From NCBI RefSeq assembly GCF_900187995.1, contig NZ_FZNZ01000001.1, positions 1 to 64,000 of the forward strand: a stretch of 64,000 nucleotides of DNA. The letters are read 5' to 3'. Under the pieces are notes generated by a model. It worked only from the letters and a program-made list of their open reading frames with translations. It searched no databases and was not told the DNA's origin. The number at the start of each line of letters is the position of its first letter. Positions within the stretch are counted from its first letter, which is position 1. Of the stretch, positions 22,021 through 31,504 are shown piece by piece. The translations under genes and the position numbers were made by a program. The DNA comes from Prevotella jejuni. GTDB lineage: Bacteria > Bacteroidota > Bacteroidia > Bacteroidales > Bacteroidaceae.

Positions 22021-22032
22021 AGTCTTTCGATG

Positions 22033-25000
22033 TTATATTCTCTTCAAGAGCTTCTCTACTTTCGTCTTTACACCATGCTTGCTTAGTAGGTAGGTGTACC
22101 GATAATCGTACGGATTGTAGGATGTTGGCGAACTATTTATTAGATAGATATTACGTGAGTTGGCAAACTGCAAGATACCTTTAATATTGTTTGGATGAAG
22201 ACGCCCAATCTCATCCATCATACAATGGACGATGAAATCACCACTCTTACGGGCTGCCTTCTTCTTGAAAACATTGATAAGCATAATGTTGACCATGGCC
22301 TTCACTAAAATGTCTGTTCCGTCTGAACCAACGTTATTAATGCGTTCTACCCAGCTTGTGTCATTGTCGTTCTCCTTCACACGGAACTGTAGACGGAAGG
22401 CATCTCCCAATGAAACGATGTTACGATTAGGTTCGTTTTGCAACTGATGAGCTAAGCTTTTCAAGTAGTCTACAACCTTTCGGTTCACTTCATCACGATT
22501 ATCACTTGAGAAGAGGTTCAGTTCTCCTATAGAGAGGGCGTTCTCTACGCAGTAATCATGGATTGATATAAGCAACTGCATAAGTTTGTCTGACGACTCA
22601 TTTGCCCTTAATTCTATGCTTTTAATCACCCCTGCAAAGTTCTTCTCGACAAAGTCTCGATTGATGTCAAGGATTACTCCATCTACATCAGAACGACGTT
22701 TCATCAACGCACCAACCTCTGTTGAGATACGACCTAAGATGTCTTTGTAGTGTTCACTGGTACGTCTTCGGTACTCTTCTATCTTGTTGTTATCGATAAA
22801 CTCTTGTAAATCAACAGCTATCTGCATGTAATCATCATCAGTGACAGGCGTTGTATTGAAGTGAAAAGCATTCTGTGGCTTAAAGTTACGATTGAAGTTT
22901 ACAACGGTTCCCTTTAATGTTTCAATAGCTTCTCGTTTCTGATTAATGGTACCTCTCAGCTGACTTAACAGCTGTAAACAGTCTAAGTGAGTAGATTTCA
23001 CCTTGTTATCAGCGAGATAGACAGTAGGTACTAAGTGTTCGTTCTCTATAACTTGATGATATTGGCTTAGTCCATCTCGTCTATGTGCGAGGTCTTTCTG
23101 GAAAGCCCTCTGTTGGTCTTCACATGCTTGTTTCTTCTTTTCTATGCGTATTCGTTTGTCTTCGTAGCGTTGTTGCAACATAATAAGTCGCTGCGTAATC
23201 TCCTTTATATTGTTTCTAATATCAGCTTCTTTAGAGAAGAGAGTCTCCACCGCATCTTCGTATTTAATAACGTCATTGCGGTCAGTTTCTATCTGTTGAA
23301 GTAGCTTGTTAAGCTCATCAAGTGCTTTGCGATATTTGTTCAGTAGTTTTATGTCTACTCCTTTGCCTTCAAGCTCAGCCCTCTGTTGTTTGTCGAGTTG
23401 GGTCTTTTGATTTTCAAACTCTTGATTATGCGATTCAGCTTCAGTCTTTTGTTGCTCTTGGAAAGCATGAAGCTCATTATTAAGCGCCCTTACAGACCTA
23501 TTGAAAGCAGCATCAAGTTCCTTCAAGTCCTTTTCGTTCTTAGCATCATTCTTTGCTTGTCTTTCTTTTTCAGCTTCAACTTTAAGAGTGGCATCATTGA
23601 ATGCACGCATACGTAACTCTTGTTCGCTTGAAATTATTTCCTGCTCTTCCATCTCTAATTTATGCTGTTGGTTTTGCAGGTTCTGTCTCTTTGTCGGTAT
23701 TTGTTCAGCCTCCACTCTTAGGCGAGTAGCATCCTGACGTAATGGTTTAAGTAGATTACCATATTTCTTCCCGAGTTTGGAAATATCCTCTTGAAGGGTT
23801 ATAGGCAGTTGTGATAACTGTCTATTTAATAGCTGAAGTTGGTCTTCTAATTTCTTTTTCTCTGCCCGATACTCATCAGGAGTACGGTGAGTTGACTCAA
23901 TGTTATCCAAGTTGAGTTTTACTCCAAATAGGTTGTCTGTTTTATTGTCTAAAGTTGGCTCAAGTCCTTGGGCATAGAGTATCCGTTCTTCATCTACAAC
24001 TTTTCCAATTGTATCCTCCCATCCTTCAGCGTTCTCACATAACCAATGATAAAGCGAATCATCTAAATGTGACAGCAAGTCGTTGATTCTTGCAATCTCA
24101 TTACGGCATATCGTGCGTTCGTCTTCCAACCGCTTTTGTTCCTGCAAAGAGGCCTGTTTCAATTCAGCCTCTTTCATTTCGAATTCGTTAGTCAGCTTTT
24201 CTATTTGAATTCTTACAGTTGTCTGCTGTGCCTCATTATCTTTTTCATTGATATCTAATTGTACCAGTTGTTCCTTCACCAGCTTGATATCCTCCTCTTT
24301 AGGGTGCCATTGGCGCAGTTCTTTAAGTCTACTATCCGCCCTATGTTGCTCTGTAATAAGTGATTGAAGGCGTTCGTTAGACTCATGTATCCAAGTACGA
24401 TACACGCTCATAACCTGGTTTCTACTCTTAGAACGCTCTTCTTCGTAGCGATTACGTTCTTGTTGTAGCTCTGTTTGCTTTGCATATAAAGTCTCCTTCT
24501 GCCCATTGATAAATGTTTGATGAGCATTTTCAAGTTTCTCTTTAGCGATGTTATATTTATCAGCTATCGAAGCATTCGTTTTGAGTAAATCGTTCAATAG
24601 CATTTGTTTCTCAGCCACCTCGTGCTTTAAAGACTTCTCACGAGCGTTAAGTGCAACTTTTTCTTTTATATTGATAGCATCGAAATACTTCCGTTTCTCA
24701 GCAATCTCTTTCAGTTTACTATTCTTCCCTCCAAGGTCTTGATTGAGAGCGTCTTTCTCTTTGTCATAGTCCGTTTTTAGTTCCTTCTGACGTTTACTCT
24801 CTTTTTCAATATTGTTTCTTACATCTACAAGTTTACTTTCCAATAATGGTATCTGTTGTTCATCATCTGCTACAACATAGTTGAGCATGTGCCATACATC
24901 AAGTAGTTGCTGGTCGAACGCTACTATCTTACGGCCTTGCTCAGCTATTTTCAGTGCTTGCTGACGTACAGGAAAGATTCCATCACGTGTTTGTTGGAAC

Positions 25001-25680
25001 CAACAGTCTATCTCATCGTATTCTCTTTCAAAGTCCGTTACCAGTCTTCTGTACGTTTGCAAATCAATAGGATGGTCTTCGTCAGCCATTGATTGGATGA
25101 TAGTATTCTTCACAAAGTCGGCATCCAACTTCGTATTAAGGAATACATTCTGAATACTTCGAGGTATGTTCTGATAGTGAGCACTCTGTACTAAGGCATA
25201 ACGAGTAAACTTATGGTCATGTGTATTACCAAAGATAATATCCTTAAACATCACCCCAGAGTCGATTCTTGCCGACACACTCACATTCTTATCAATGCGT
25301 TCACGTATCTTCACCCAGTCGCTCAGCACTTGTTTCCCATTGTCAATGAGCCACTCCCTTTGGTAGGGAGCATCAATAAACCGCCATGAAGCACGTCCTT
25401 GGTATCGGTTGACTAATATGGTATATGCGCCATTGTCACGCATTACCTCATAGAGGATATGCGAGTTAGATTGGCGGAAATAGAACTCGTCAAAAGACTT
25501 TTGGCCTTGTTGAATACCCAACTTATGTTTGTCGGCATTGTAGAAGAACAGAAGAGCCCTTAGTACTGTACTCTTTCCAACGCCTTGTGTTCCCGTAAAG
25601 TGCACGTTACCATCTACTGATATTTCAGCGTATGGAATATTCGCACTATTGATAAATATGATTCTATTCAGGTATTTCAT
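22033..25680 (-). CDS. jetC: JetC-type SMC/MukB-like ATPase of a Wadjet system
   Basis: A 1215-residue SMC-like motor. Walker A is GTQGVGKST at 30-38. Two long coiled-coil arms (about 270-490 and 590-900) enclose a small hinge near 500-580 (ENAEGWEDTIGKVV ... LFGVKLNLDNI). The C-terminal head has the signature region NNVGSDGTDILVK and a Walker B in MMDEIGRLHP. It loads on DNA and extrudes loops with the JetA kleisin and JetB. It overlaps the end of jetB by 17 bp, showing tight coupling. The window has no host chromosomal MukB-like system, which supports a defence role. Confidence 0.92.
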   Translation of the reverse strand: MKYLNRIIFINSANIPYAEISVDGNVHFTGTQGVGKSTVLRALLFFYNADKHKLGIQQGQKSFDEFYFRQSNSHILYEVMRDNGAYTILVNRYQGRASWRFIDAPYQREWLIDNGKQVLSDWVKIRERIDKNVSVSARIDSGVMFKDIIFGNTHDHKFTRYALVQSAHYQNIPRSIQNVFLNTKLDADFVKNTIIQSMADEDHPIDLQTYRRLVTDFEREYDEIDCWFQQTRDGIFPVRQQALKIAEQGRKIVAFDQQLLDVWHMLNYVVADDEQQIPLLESKLVDVRNNIEKESKRQKELKTDYDKEKDALNQDLGGKNSKLKEIAEKRKYFDAINIKEKVALNAREKSLKHEVAEKQMLLNDLLKTNASIADKYNIAKEKLENAHQTFINGQKETLYAKQTELQQERNRYEEERSKSRNQVMSVYRTWIHESNERLQSLITEQHRADSRLKELRQWHPKEEDIKLVKEQLVQLDINEKDNEAQQTTVRIQIEKLTNEFEMKEAELKQASLQEQKRLEDERTICRNEIARINDLLSHLDDSLYHWLCENAEGWEDTIGKVVDEERILYAQGLEPTLDNKTDNLFGVKLNLDNIESTHRTPDEYRAEKKKLEDQLQLLNRQLSQLPITLQEDISKLGKKYGNLLKPLRQDATRLRVEAEQIPTKRQNLQNQQHKLEMEEQEIISSEQELRMRAFNDATLKVEAEKERQAKNDAKNEKDLKELDAAFNRSVRALNNELHAFQEQQKTEAESHNQEFENQKTQLDKQQRAELEGKGVDIKLLNKYRKALDELNKLLQQIETDRNDVIKYEDAVETLFSKEADIRNNIKEITQRLIMLQQRYEDKRIRIEKKKQACEDQQRAFQKDLAHRRDGLSQYHQVIENEHLVPTVYLADNKVKSTHLDCLQLLSQLRGTINQKREAIETLKGTVVNFNRNFKPQNAFHFNTTPVTDDDYMQIAVDLQEFIDNNKIEEYRRRTSEHYKDILGRISTEVGALMKRRSDVDGVILDINRDFVEKNFAGVIKSIELRANESSDKLMQLLISIHDYCVENALSIGELNLFSSDNRDEVNRKVVDYLKSLAHQLQNEPNRNIVSLGDAFRLQFRVKENDNDTSWVERINNVGSDGTDILVKAMVNIMLINVFKKKAARKSGDFIVHCMMDEIGRLHPNNIKGILQFANSRNIYLINSSPTSYNPYDYRYTYLLSKHGVKTKVEKLLKRI

Positions 25681-26221
25681 CTTCGTTAGCTATTTGAATC
25701 ATGTTAACCAATTCCTCGGCATAACGGAATGCAGAGGTAATCTTAAAAGTCTCATCTTGGATGTTGACACACTCAGCAAAGCCCATGTTTTGCATCTCTT
25801 GGAGTAGTTTGTTCACTATCTCTTGATTTGAGCCTGCGCCATATTTCTTAAACAAGTGGTTGGCTTTCTCCTTTAGTTCGATGTCCAGACTGATTTGTTC
25901 TATCAGATGACCTTTGCGAAACTGGTAGCCAGCTGAGAATGCTTGATTGTAGCATTTAAGGAAGTCAAGATAGTCAAGCCACTTAGAGAAGCTCTCTAAC
26001 TTTTGTTCTATCGCTTGCTTTCCTTCTCCTATACGAGAGAAGTAAAAGTACCCATTGCCTTGTTCTAACTGTAGACCGATCTCCTTAAAGTAGTCAGCAT
26101 AATCTTCAAAGTTCTCTTCCAAGTCATCATATAGATGTCGGATAGAGTTGTCAGCACTATCCACAGAGAGGAACTCTCCACGGATTAAGCGTTCATATAT
26201 TCGTTGAGTATTATTTCGCAT
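25664..26221 (-). CDS. jetB: JetB-type (MukE-like) subunit of a Wadjet system
   Basis: The protein has about 185 residues from the Met at 26221 (an earlier in-frame Met lies at 26239). It is helix-rich, with winged-helix-like segments (IYERLIRGEFL, LQEMQNMGFAECV, ITSAFRYAEELV). Sequence motifs are weak, as usual for MukE/JetB, so the call rests on size, position between jetA and jetC, and overlaps with both neighbours (11 bp or more with jetA, 17 bp with jetC). JetB binds the kleisin JetA near the SMC heads. Confidence 0.8.
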   Translation of the reverse strand: MRNNTQRIYERLIRGEFLSVDSADNSIRHLYDDLEENFEDYADYFKEIGLQLEQGNGYFYFSRIGEGKQAIEQKLESFSKWLDYLDFLKCYNQAFSAGYQFRKGHLIEQISLDIELKEKANHLFKKYGAGSNQEIVNKLLQEMQNMGFAECVNIQDETFKITSAFRYAEELVNMIQIANEDEIPE

Positions 26222-27410
26222 ATATAATAGGATATTCAATGTTTTGGTAAGTTGCGTATTCTCCTGTCAGTTTACATTCATCAGGATGTAGGATGACAAG
26301 TTGGCAAAAGAGGGTTGCATGATCTTCTATCTCACGTTTTGTTGTGTAGTTATATCTGAGGATGAACTCAAATAGATTGTAGCTTGATGCTGCAAAGGCA
26401 TTCCATACTTCAGTAGGGTCAATCTCTTTCAAAAGTTGTACTTGCTCTTGTAAGTCTTCCTGTGTCAGCGGTTCCGCTTCTATTCGTGACGTCTTCTGTA
26501 TGCCGTTACGTTCTGCTATCCTTCTTAAAACCCGCCCTATCTCGTCATTCTCTCTCAGTGCCTCCAATGAAAGACGTATCTTACTATATTGTCGAGACTC
26601 CATCCATAGCGGATTGTTATCTTCTAATACTTGTGTTATATTAGTCTCTGTCTTGATGAGAAGCTGGTCCTTTAGATACTTTAATTTGCGTATCTTCTTG
26701 TATAGTTGGTTCTGTTGGTCTATTTGATTGATATAGACAATAATCTGCCTGTCTATCTCCATCAGTGCATGATAAGCTTCAACAAAATCGTGCCTCACGG
26801 TGCTACAGGTCTTAGCCATGTGTGGGTCATTGGCCATAATGAAGAAAGCTTGCTCGTTGTCCATTAGCTTCTCACATTCACGTATCATCGAACGAATACT
26901 ATGGCTTTTCTCATCAAGGTGCTGTAGTTTCGTTTTCTTGTTGAGATAGTTGGGTTCTTGCTTATAGGTGTTGTCCATGTTTCGTTTCAAGTCCACCACA
27001 TTCTTCAACGTTCTAAAGCCTGTTTTCTTCAAGAGTTGGCGCACACTATCTTGATAACCAGCCCTTCTGTTTACGTTTGTCTCTTGTAGGAAGTAAGTGA
27101 TATGTTCCTTTAGTGTGTTGATACATTCCTGTACGCTTAGCACACTTATCTCTTCGTTCACATTCAGAACCTCCTCGAAGAAATTAAGATAGTCGCTCTC
27201 TATTTCAAGAGAACTGCCTGTTTCTACCAGTACTCCATAGTCAATGAGCCTACTTAGTCGGCTCTCGTTTCCGCCAACTATCTCCAGTGCTATTGCTTTG
27301 GGATACTTCATTAGCTTTCGCTTCTCAAACATCTCACTCAGTAGTCGCTGTTCGCGTGAGAGTGTTTTAGTAAGTTCTTCTATTGTTCTAAAGTGTGACA
27401 GTATGTCCAT
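26211..27410 (-). CDS. jetA: JetA-type (MukF-like) kleisin of a Wadjet system
   Basis: A 399-residue protein and first gene of the operon. It has an N-terminal winged-helix-like region (about 20-80, with YPKAIALEIVGGNESRLSRL, then IDYGVLVETG), a long helical middle (about 90-260) and a C-terminal segment that should contact the SMC head. Kleisins of this type bridge two JetC heads and recruit JetB. The call depends on operon context, since kleisins diverge strongly. No clear promoter is seen immediately upstream. A TATATTTG box on the minus strand (27572-27565) is the best candidate. Confidence 0.82.
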   Translation of the reverse strand: MDILSHFRTIEELTKTLSREQRLLSEMFEKRKLMKYPKAIALEIVGGNESRLSRLIDYGVLVETGSSLEIESDYLNFFEEVLNVNEEISVLSVQECINTLKEHITYFLQETNVNRRAGYQDSVRQLLKKTGFRTLKNVVDLKRNMDNTYKQEPNYLNKKTKLQHLDEKSHSIRSMIRECEKLMDNEQAFFIMANDPHMAKTCSTVRHDFVEAYHALMEIDRQIIVYINQIDQQNQLYKKIRKLKYLKDQLLIKTETNITQVLEDNNPLWMESRQYSKIRLSLEALRENDEIGRVLRRIAERNGIQKTSRIEAEPLTQEDLQEQVQLLKEIDPTEVWNAFAASSYNLFEFILRYNYTTKREIEDHATLFCQLVILHPDECKLTGEYATYQNIEYPIIYAK

Positions 27411-27866
27411 GTGCTTGTTTTATATATCAACAGTGTGATAGTCTTTGACGTTCTTATTATATAAGGTGGAAATTAGAAAAACTTCTTACTGTACCAATCT
27501 TGCATGGGTAAGATTCTTCTTACTACTTGGTCAGCACCTTATACTTTAGGTATTAAAGCAGATACAAATATAATAATAACTTTTGAAGAATGTGGTCAAT
27601 TCTCGATAAAATCTTCGTAACATACGGTAAACTCGCCTTATACGAGTCTTATCATGGGCATATTCGTATGATAAGGGTGCTAAAAGTCAATCTTTTATGG
27701 CTCGTGATATAACATTAAAGTTATATGTTTACCAGTAAGTTATATGACATTCTCTCTATTTTAAGTTTAATAAGAGTGTAATAAAAAACCGCACTTAGTC
27801 ACAATCATAACTAAGTGCGGATTAGTATTTAATCTTCTTATGATTAGCCTTTCACGGCAATCAATA
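27411..27866. other. Intergenic region upstream of the Wadjet operon
   Basis: It holds a possible minus-strand -7 box (27565-27572) for jetA, an 8-bp hairpin (CTTATCAT at about 27650 with its complement about 12 nt on), and the lipoprotein terminator (27783-27820). No gene is seen. Confidence 0.5.
27783..27820 (-). terminator. Terminator of the DUF4738-like lipoprotein gene
   Basis: CCGCACTTAGT (27789-27799) pairs perfectly with 27810-27820. On the minus strand it is followed by TTTTTT. Confidence 0.85.
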
Positions 27867-28658
27867 TTACTTTAGCTTCTTGGTCATTCTTCCATCAGGC
27901 GTCACCCTCAGTTCGATAACGTATGTTGTGTCAGCATCAGGAATACCAATGATGACATAGTAGTAGAGAGCCTTGGCATCAGCATGGGTGAAATACATCT
28001 TACGAAGGATGCTTCGAGAGAGAAAGTCCTTCGGGATGAGCGACTGAAACTCTTGTTTACGGAAGTCGTGTGCGAAGACTGGTGTACCGTGATTGTACAA
28101 CCGCAAGGCTGCAACATTGTCCAGATACATATTGTCTACTTCAACTCCATTGTCGTTGTACGTAGACTTCACCACCTTATCAGATGTCGTTTGCACATGT
28201 ACCTTGCTCTCAAAATAGCCCAAGTCAGTACGGATAATCGTGTCTTGCGACTGTTCTAAGAAAGTGTTCATTGCATAGACATGATAGTTGAAGGCCGAGT
28301 AGAGCGCTTTGTCATTTGTTTTTGTAAGTTTTACGTCATCACCATTTTGATTGGCAAACTTAAACAGATGAGGTGCTTGCTTCTCTATCTTGTATCCATG
28401 GACATTCTGACCTTGCAGATAGATAGTGTCTTGATAGATCCAGAAGCGCACAGGCATACTCGCTGAGTCAGGGTAGAAAATACTATCACCCTTTACTAAC
28501 ATGGCTGGGTCACTATTCTCACCATTGGTCCATAAGCCCTGCAACATCTCCTTAGCCTGCTTGTCCTCGTTTTGTTGCTGATAGTCGGCTCCACGATTGC
28601 GACAGGCTGTCAAGAGAATTAACAACACCGATATGCAGGTAAATAACTTCCGTTTCAT
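27867..28658 (-). CDS. Lipoprotein, DUF4738-like, unknown function
   Basis: The protein has 263 residues from the ATG at 28658. A lipobox LLTAC follows a basic signal (MKRKLF) and marks it as a lipoprotein. After a Gln/Lys-rich linker comes a QGLWTNGENSDPAM motif and a beta-rich domain, then a helical part (DFRKQEFQSLIPKDFLSR key residues DFLSRSILRKM) and a C-terminal TTYVIELRVTPDG strand. The layout resembles the DUF4738 family of Bacteroidetes, which I assign tentatively. A longer frame starts at 28691, but its extra residues are not signal-like. Confidence 0.72.
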   Translation of the reverse strand: MKRKLFTCISVLLILLTACRNRGADYQQQNEDKQAKEMLQGLWTNGENSDPAMLVKGDSIFYPDSASMPVRFWIYQDTIYLQGQNVHGYKIEKQAPHLFKFANQNGDDVKLTKTNDKALYSAFNYHVYAMNTFLEQSQDTIIRTDLGYFESKVHVQTTSDKVVKSTYNDNGVEVDNMYLDNVAALRLYNHGTPVFAHDFRKQEFQSLIPKDFLSRSILRKMYFTHADAKALYYYVIIGIPDADTTYVIELRVTPDGRMTKKLK

Positions 28659-28761
28659 CTTTACAGATAGATAGTTGAACACATTATCCATGCGTTCGTA
28701 AATGATTGATTTATGGCGGATACACTGCCGTTGTGCCCGCTATTGATAAATCTATTGATAC

Positions 28762-29316
28762 TTATTCGAATACTTTAGCCTCTTTTAAAGCTAAGCCTTT
28801 ATTAAGGTCTTTGTCTGAAAGGATAACATCCTTCGCATCAATAGGCCATGTAATCCCTACGGTCTCATCGTTCCATTTAATGCTGGCCTCAGTTTTTGGA
28901 CTATAAACATTGTCCACCTTATAAGTAAAGACAGCCTCGTCAGAGAGCACAAGGAAACCATGTGCAAAGCCACGTGGTACAAAGAATTGACGCTTATTGT
29001 CCTCAGATAGTTCTACCATGACATACTTGCCGAAGGTAGGAGAACTCTTGCGAAGGTCGACAGCCACGTCAACAACCTTACCTTTAATGACACGCACGAG
29101 TTTGGCCTGTGCTGTGTCGCCCTCTTGATAGTGCAGACCACGGAGAACACCATAGCTTGACTTAGACTCATTGTCCTGTATGAAATCTACATGGTAACCA
29201 ATGTGTTGGTCAAATTCTGCCTGTTTGAATGATTCAAAGAAATAACCTCTTTCGTCATTAAATACTTTAGGTTCAATAATCCAAACACCATCAATTTCTG
29301 TTTTAATAAACTCCAT
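28762..29316 (-). CDS. rfbC: dTDP-4-dehydrorhamnose 3,5-epimerase
   Basis: A 184-residue RmlC-type cupin. Family motifs are ERGYFFESF near residue 24, YGVLRGLHYQ near 55-64 with the catalytic His, DLRKSSPTFG, and PRGFAHGFLVLSD near 120-132. It converts dTDP-4-keto-6-deoxyglucose to dTDP-4-keto-L-rhamnose for surface polysaccharide. Length is normal for the family. It stands alone here; rfbA, rfbB and rfbD are not in the window. A TATCTTTG box on the minus strand (29347-29340) is 24 bp from the ATG and is its likely promoter. Confidence 0.93.
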   Translation of the reverse strand: MEFIKTEIDGVWIIEPKVFNDERGYFFESFKQAEFDQHIGYHVDFIQDNESKSSYGVLRGLHYQEGDTAQAKLVRVIKGKVVDVAVDLRKSSPTFGKYVMVELSEDNKRQFFVPRGFAHGFLVLSDEAVFTYKVDNVYSPKTEASIKWNDETVGITWPIDAKDVILSDKDLNKGLALKEAKVFE

Positions 29317-29441
29317 AGCTTTATTTTTAGTTCTTATTGCAAAGATAAGAAGTTTTATCGATTATCAGAAGGATTATTTCCTTTTTCATATATTAAACAG
29401 GATTTTAACGTCACGGACTTGCCTCTTCCAAATAATTTGTT

Positions 29442-29449
29442 TAATTTTG
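29442..29449 (+). promoter_or_regulatory. -7 box at the start of the HU/SPOR gene
   Basis: TAATTTTG fits TAnnTTTG and ends five bases before GTG at 29455. A TTG-containing -33 (29419-29421) lies 20 bp upstream, which would put the start at or next to the GTG. Confidence 0.45.
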
Positions 29450-29454
29450 CAAAC

Positions 29455-30450
29455 GTGATAAAACTCGACCGACATATTGAAATCCTGCTTTTGGAGAATG
29501 ACTGTGTCATTGTTCCAGGCTTAGGCGGCTTTGTTGCGCATCGTATTCCTGCTCGATACGATGAGCAGGATGGGTTATTCCTGCCACCTTATCGTACACT
29601 TGGCTTTAATGCACAGCTCAGAATGAACGACTCTTTGTTGGTTCAGTCTTATGTTGATGCGTATGATTTAAGTTACCCTGAAGCCTTACAGCAGATTGAG
29701 AACGAGGTAGAAGAGATTTATCAAGCATTGGGCGAAGAGGGCGTTTTTGAGTTGAATGACCTTGGAAGCCTATCGAGGAACAGTGATGGTAACTTAGCAT
29801 TCGAACCTTTCGAGAGTGGTATTCTGACGCCATTGTACTATGGCTTGAGTAGCTATGAGTTCCCTAAGCTTATCAGTAATAATCAGTCTGCTACATCGAT
29901 TGCTGACATTAAGCCGCAAAAGCAGGGCGTTGTCTTCGTTGACGATACTGACGCTACGAACAAACGACTTAGCATTAGCATGCGTGCAGTACGTAATGTC
30001 GCGGCTGCAGCGGTCTTCCTTACAGCGGTCTTCCTTGTTGCTTTCCCTGGTTCAAACCGTAACGGCATTGCTGATAAGCAGCAGATTAAGAGCGGTGTGC
30101 TCTATAATATATTCGATTCCGACGACACCTCCAACACTTATAAGCAGCTTGAAACACTGACTTCTAATAGTCACCCTATGGGTATAAAGCGTCAACAGGA
30201 GGCTACAACCGTTGCTTCTCATTATTGGGCAATCGTTATGGCAAGTCATATAACAGATAGTAATGCCCGTGCTTTTGTAGCGAAACTGAAGAAGAGCGGC
30301 CTTACTGACGCACGTGTCTATGATGGTCCTGAGAGTATAAAGGTGCTTTATGGTTATTTCTCAAGTCCTAAAGAGGCTACTGAAAGGATGAAGGTAATCA
30401 ATAAGACTACTGAATTTAAGGAAGCGTGGGTGATTGAGATAGGGAAGTAA
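29455..30450 (+). CDS. HU-like domain plus SPOR domain membrane protein
   Basis: The protein has 331 residues from GTG at 29455. The N-terminal part (about 1-125) looks like the HU-CCDC81 bacterial domain (LDRHIEILLLENDCVIVPGL key residues LENDCVIVPGLGGF; TLGFNAQLRMND). A membrane helix (about 182-205, ending LVAFPGS) is followed by a C-terminal SPOR domain (about 255-331, with WAIVMASHIT and KVLYGYFSS), which binds denuded peptidoglycan at the septum. The HU-like domain would be cytoplasmic, so the protein could link DNA or another cytoplasmic partner to the wall; this is inference. A TTG start at 29419 is the alternative, but the -7 box lies inside it. Confidence 0.82.
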   Translation: MIKLDRHIEILLLENDCVIVPGLGGFVAHRIPARYDEQDGLFLPPYRTLGFNAQLRMNDSLLVQSYVDAYDLSYPEALQQIENEVEEIYQALGEEGVFELNDLGSLSRNSDGNLAFEPFESGILTPLYYGLSSYEFPKLISNNQSATSIADIKPQKQGVVFVDDTDATNKRLSISMRAVRNVAAAAVFLTAVFLVAFPGSNRNGIADKQQIKSGVLYNIFDSDDTSNTYKQLETLTSNSHPMGIKRQQEATTVASHYWAIVMASHITDSNARAFVAKLKKSGLTDARVYDGPESIKVLYGYFSSPKEATERMKVINKTTEFKEAWVIEIGK

Positions 30451-30638
30451 GAGCAATACTTGTTTGTGTAACGAGCGTTTACTTGATTATTTTCTTATTA
30501 TCATTTTTTGTCAAGAAAGATATATGAATGAAGGCTAATCATAATCCTTTAATGTCTTAGTCTTATTCATTTTTCATAACTCCTCTTTCTCTTCTTCTAT
30601 GAGGTGAGGGGTGGTTTTATTAATAATACTTTTATTAT

Positions 30639-31172
30639 ATGAAGCGTGTTAGATGTCCGAAGTGTGATAACTTCATAACTTTCGACGAAACAAAATATAA
30701 GTCTGGACAACGACTTGTATTCCAATGTCCTCAGTGTGGGAAGGAGTTTGGAATCCGTATCGGCGTCTCTAAACTACGTAAGACACAAAAGGAAGAGAAC
30801 AATTCGCCTATTGATGAGAATGTAGAAAGCCAATATGGCTCTCTTCATGTGATAGAGAATGTGTTTCATTTCCGCCAAGTCATCCCCCTACAAATGGGTG
30901 AGAATGTTATTGGACGATACATGAAAGGCAACCCTATTAACTGTCCGATAGAGACAGTCGACCCGAGTGTTGACATGACGCATTGTACTATTACGGTTAG
31001 TAAGGACAAGAATGGCAAACTACAGTACGTATTGCGTGATGGTCCTTCTTATACTGGTACTTTCGTTGACAATGTTATCCTTGGCGACCGCGAACGGCGT
31101 GTGATAGAAGGTGGTACGCTCTTTACGATTGGTGCTACGAGTATTATTCTTCAAACCCCAGACGGAGATTGA
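30639..31172 (+). CDS. Zinc-ribbon plus FHA-domain protein
   Basis: A 177-residue cytoplasmic protein. Two CxxC pairs (RCPKCDN near 5-8 and QCPQCGKEF near 32-35) form an MJ0042-like zinc ribbon. An FHA-like domain (about 85-175) shows ENVIGRYMKG, MTHCTI and GGTLFTIG, which match the GR, S/TxxH and late strand positions. FHA domains bind phosphothreonine, so a signalling role is possible. The loop residues that hold phosphate are only partly conserved. It stands alone, 188 bp after the SPOR gene. Confidence 0.82.
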   Translation: MKRVRCPKCDNFITFDETKYKSGQRLVFQCPQCGKEFGIRIGVSKLRKTQKEENNSPIDENVESQYGSLHVIENVFHFRQVIPLQMGENVIGRYMKGNPINCPIETVDPSVDMTHCTITVSKDKNGKLQYVLRDGPSYTGTFVDNVILGDRERRVIEGGTLFTIGATSIILQTPDGD

Positions 31173-31305
31173 TAAAAGAAAATAGTTTACAATCGAGTGG
31201 GTTGGTTGTCCTTGAATACCTATATGACGTCTCTTATAATTGACTCTGTAACTGGCAGGAATACAATTAGTTGTGATGTCGGTTTGAGAGCGGGCTTAGT
31301 AAGGT

Positions 31306-31356
31306 TCAAGAAGGGCGTTAGTAAGATGCAAGAAGGGCGTCTTCTAAATGCTTGTC
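31306..31356 (+). repeat. Dispersed intergenic repeat, copy A (core AAGAAGGGCG)
   Basis: CAAGAAGGGCGTTA (31307-31320) is followed by GCAAGAAGGGCGTCTTCT (31329-31346) and then TGCTTGTC. The same core and TGC ends recur at 43990-44057, 51636-51726 and 59831-59894. Confidence 0.8.
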
Positions 31357-31448
31357 AAGGCTTGTCTTGAATGTTGTAAAGCCTTGGTTAAAATGTACTC
31401 GTGAATTTTTATTACAAAAGATAACGATTGAGCAATGGTGATAAAACA

Positions 31449-31488
31449 ATAGAGCCAGCTTTTACAGATGCGTAAAAGCTGGCTCTAT
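31449..31488 (-). terminator. Terminator of the DUF1573 gene
   Basis: Perfect 17-bp arms (31449-31465 with 31472-31488) and a 6-nt loop, followed on the minus strand by TTGTTTTATC. It ends 17 bp from the stop codon. Confidence 0.85.
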
Positions 31489-31504
31489 CATTTGTGTCTA
31501 TAAG

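Larger units (their letters stand above)
31173..31504. other. Intergenic region with the first copy of the AAGAAGGGCG repeat
   Basis: Holds the repeat at 31306-31356 and the terminator at 31449-31488. No gene is seen. Confidence 0.6.

Noticed and set aside
27640..27690. Palindrome near the Wadjet operon as a possible attachment site
   Set aside because: Only 8 bp arms and no matching copy at the other end of the locus.
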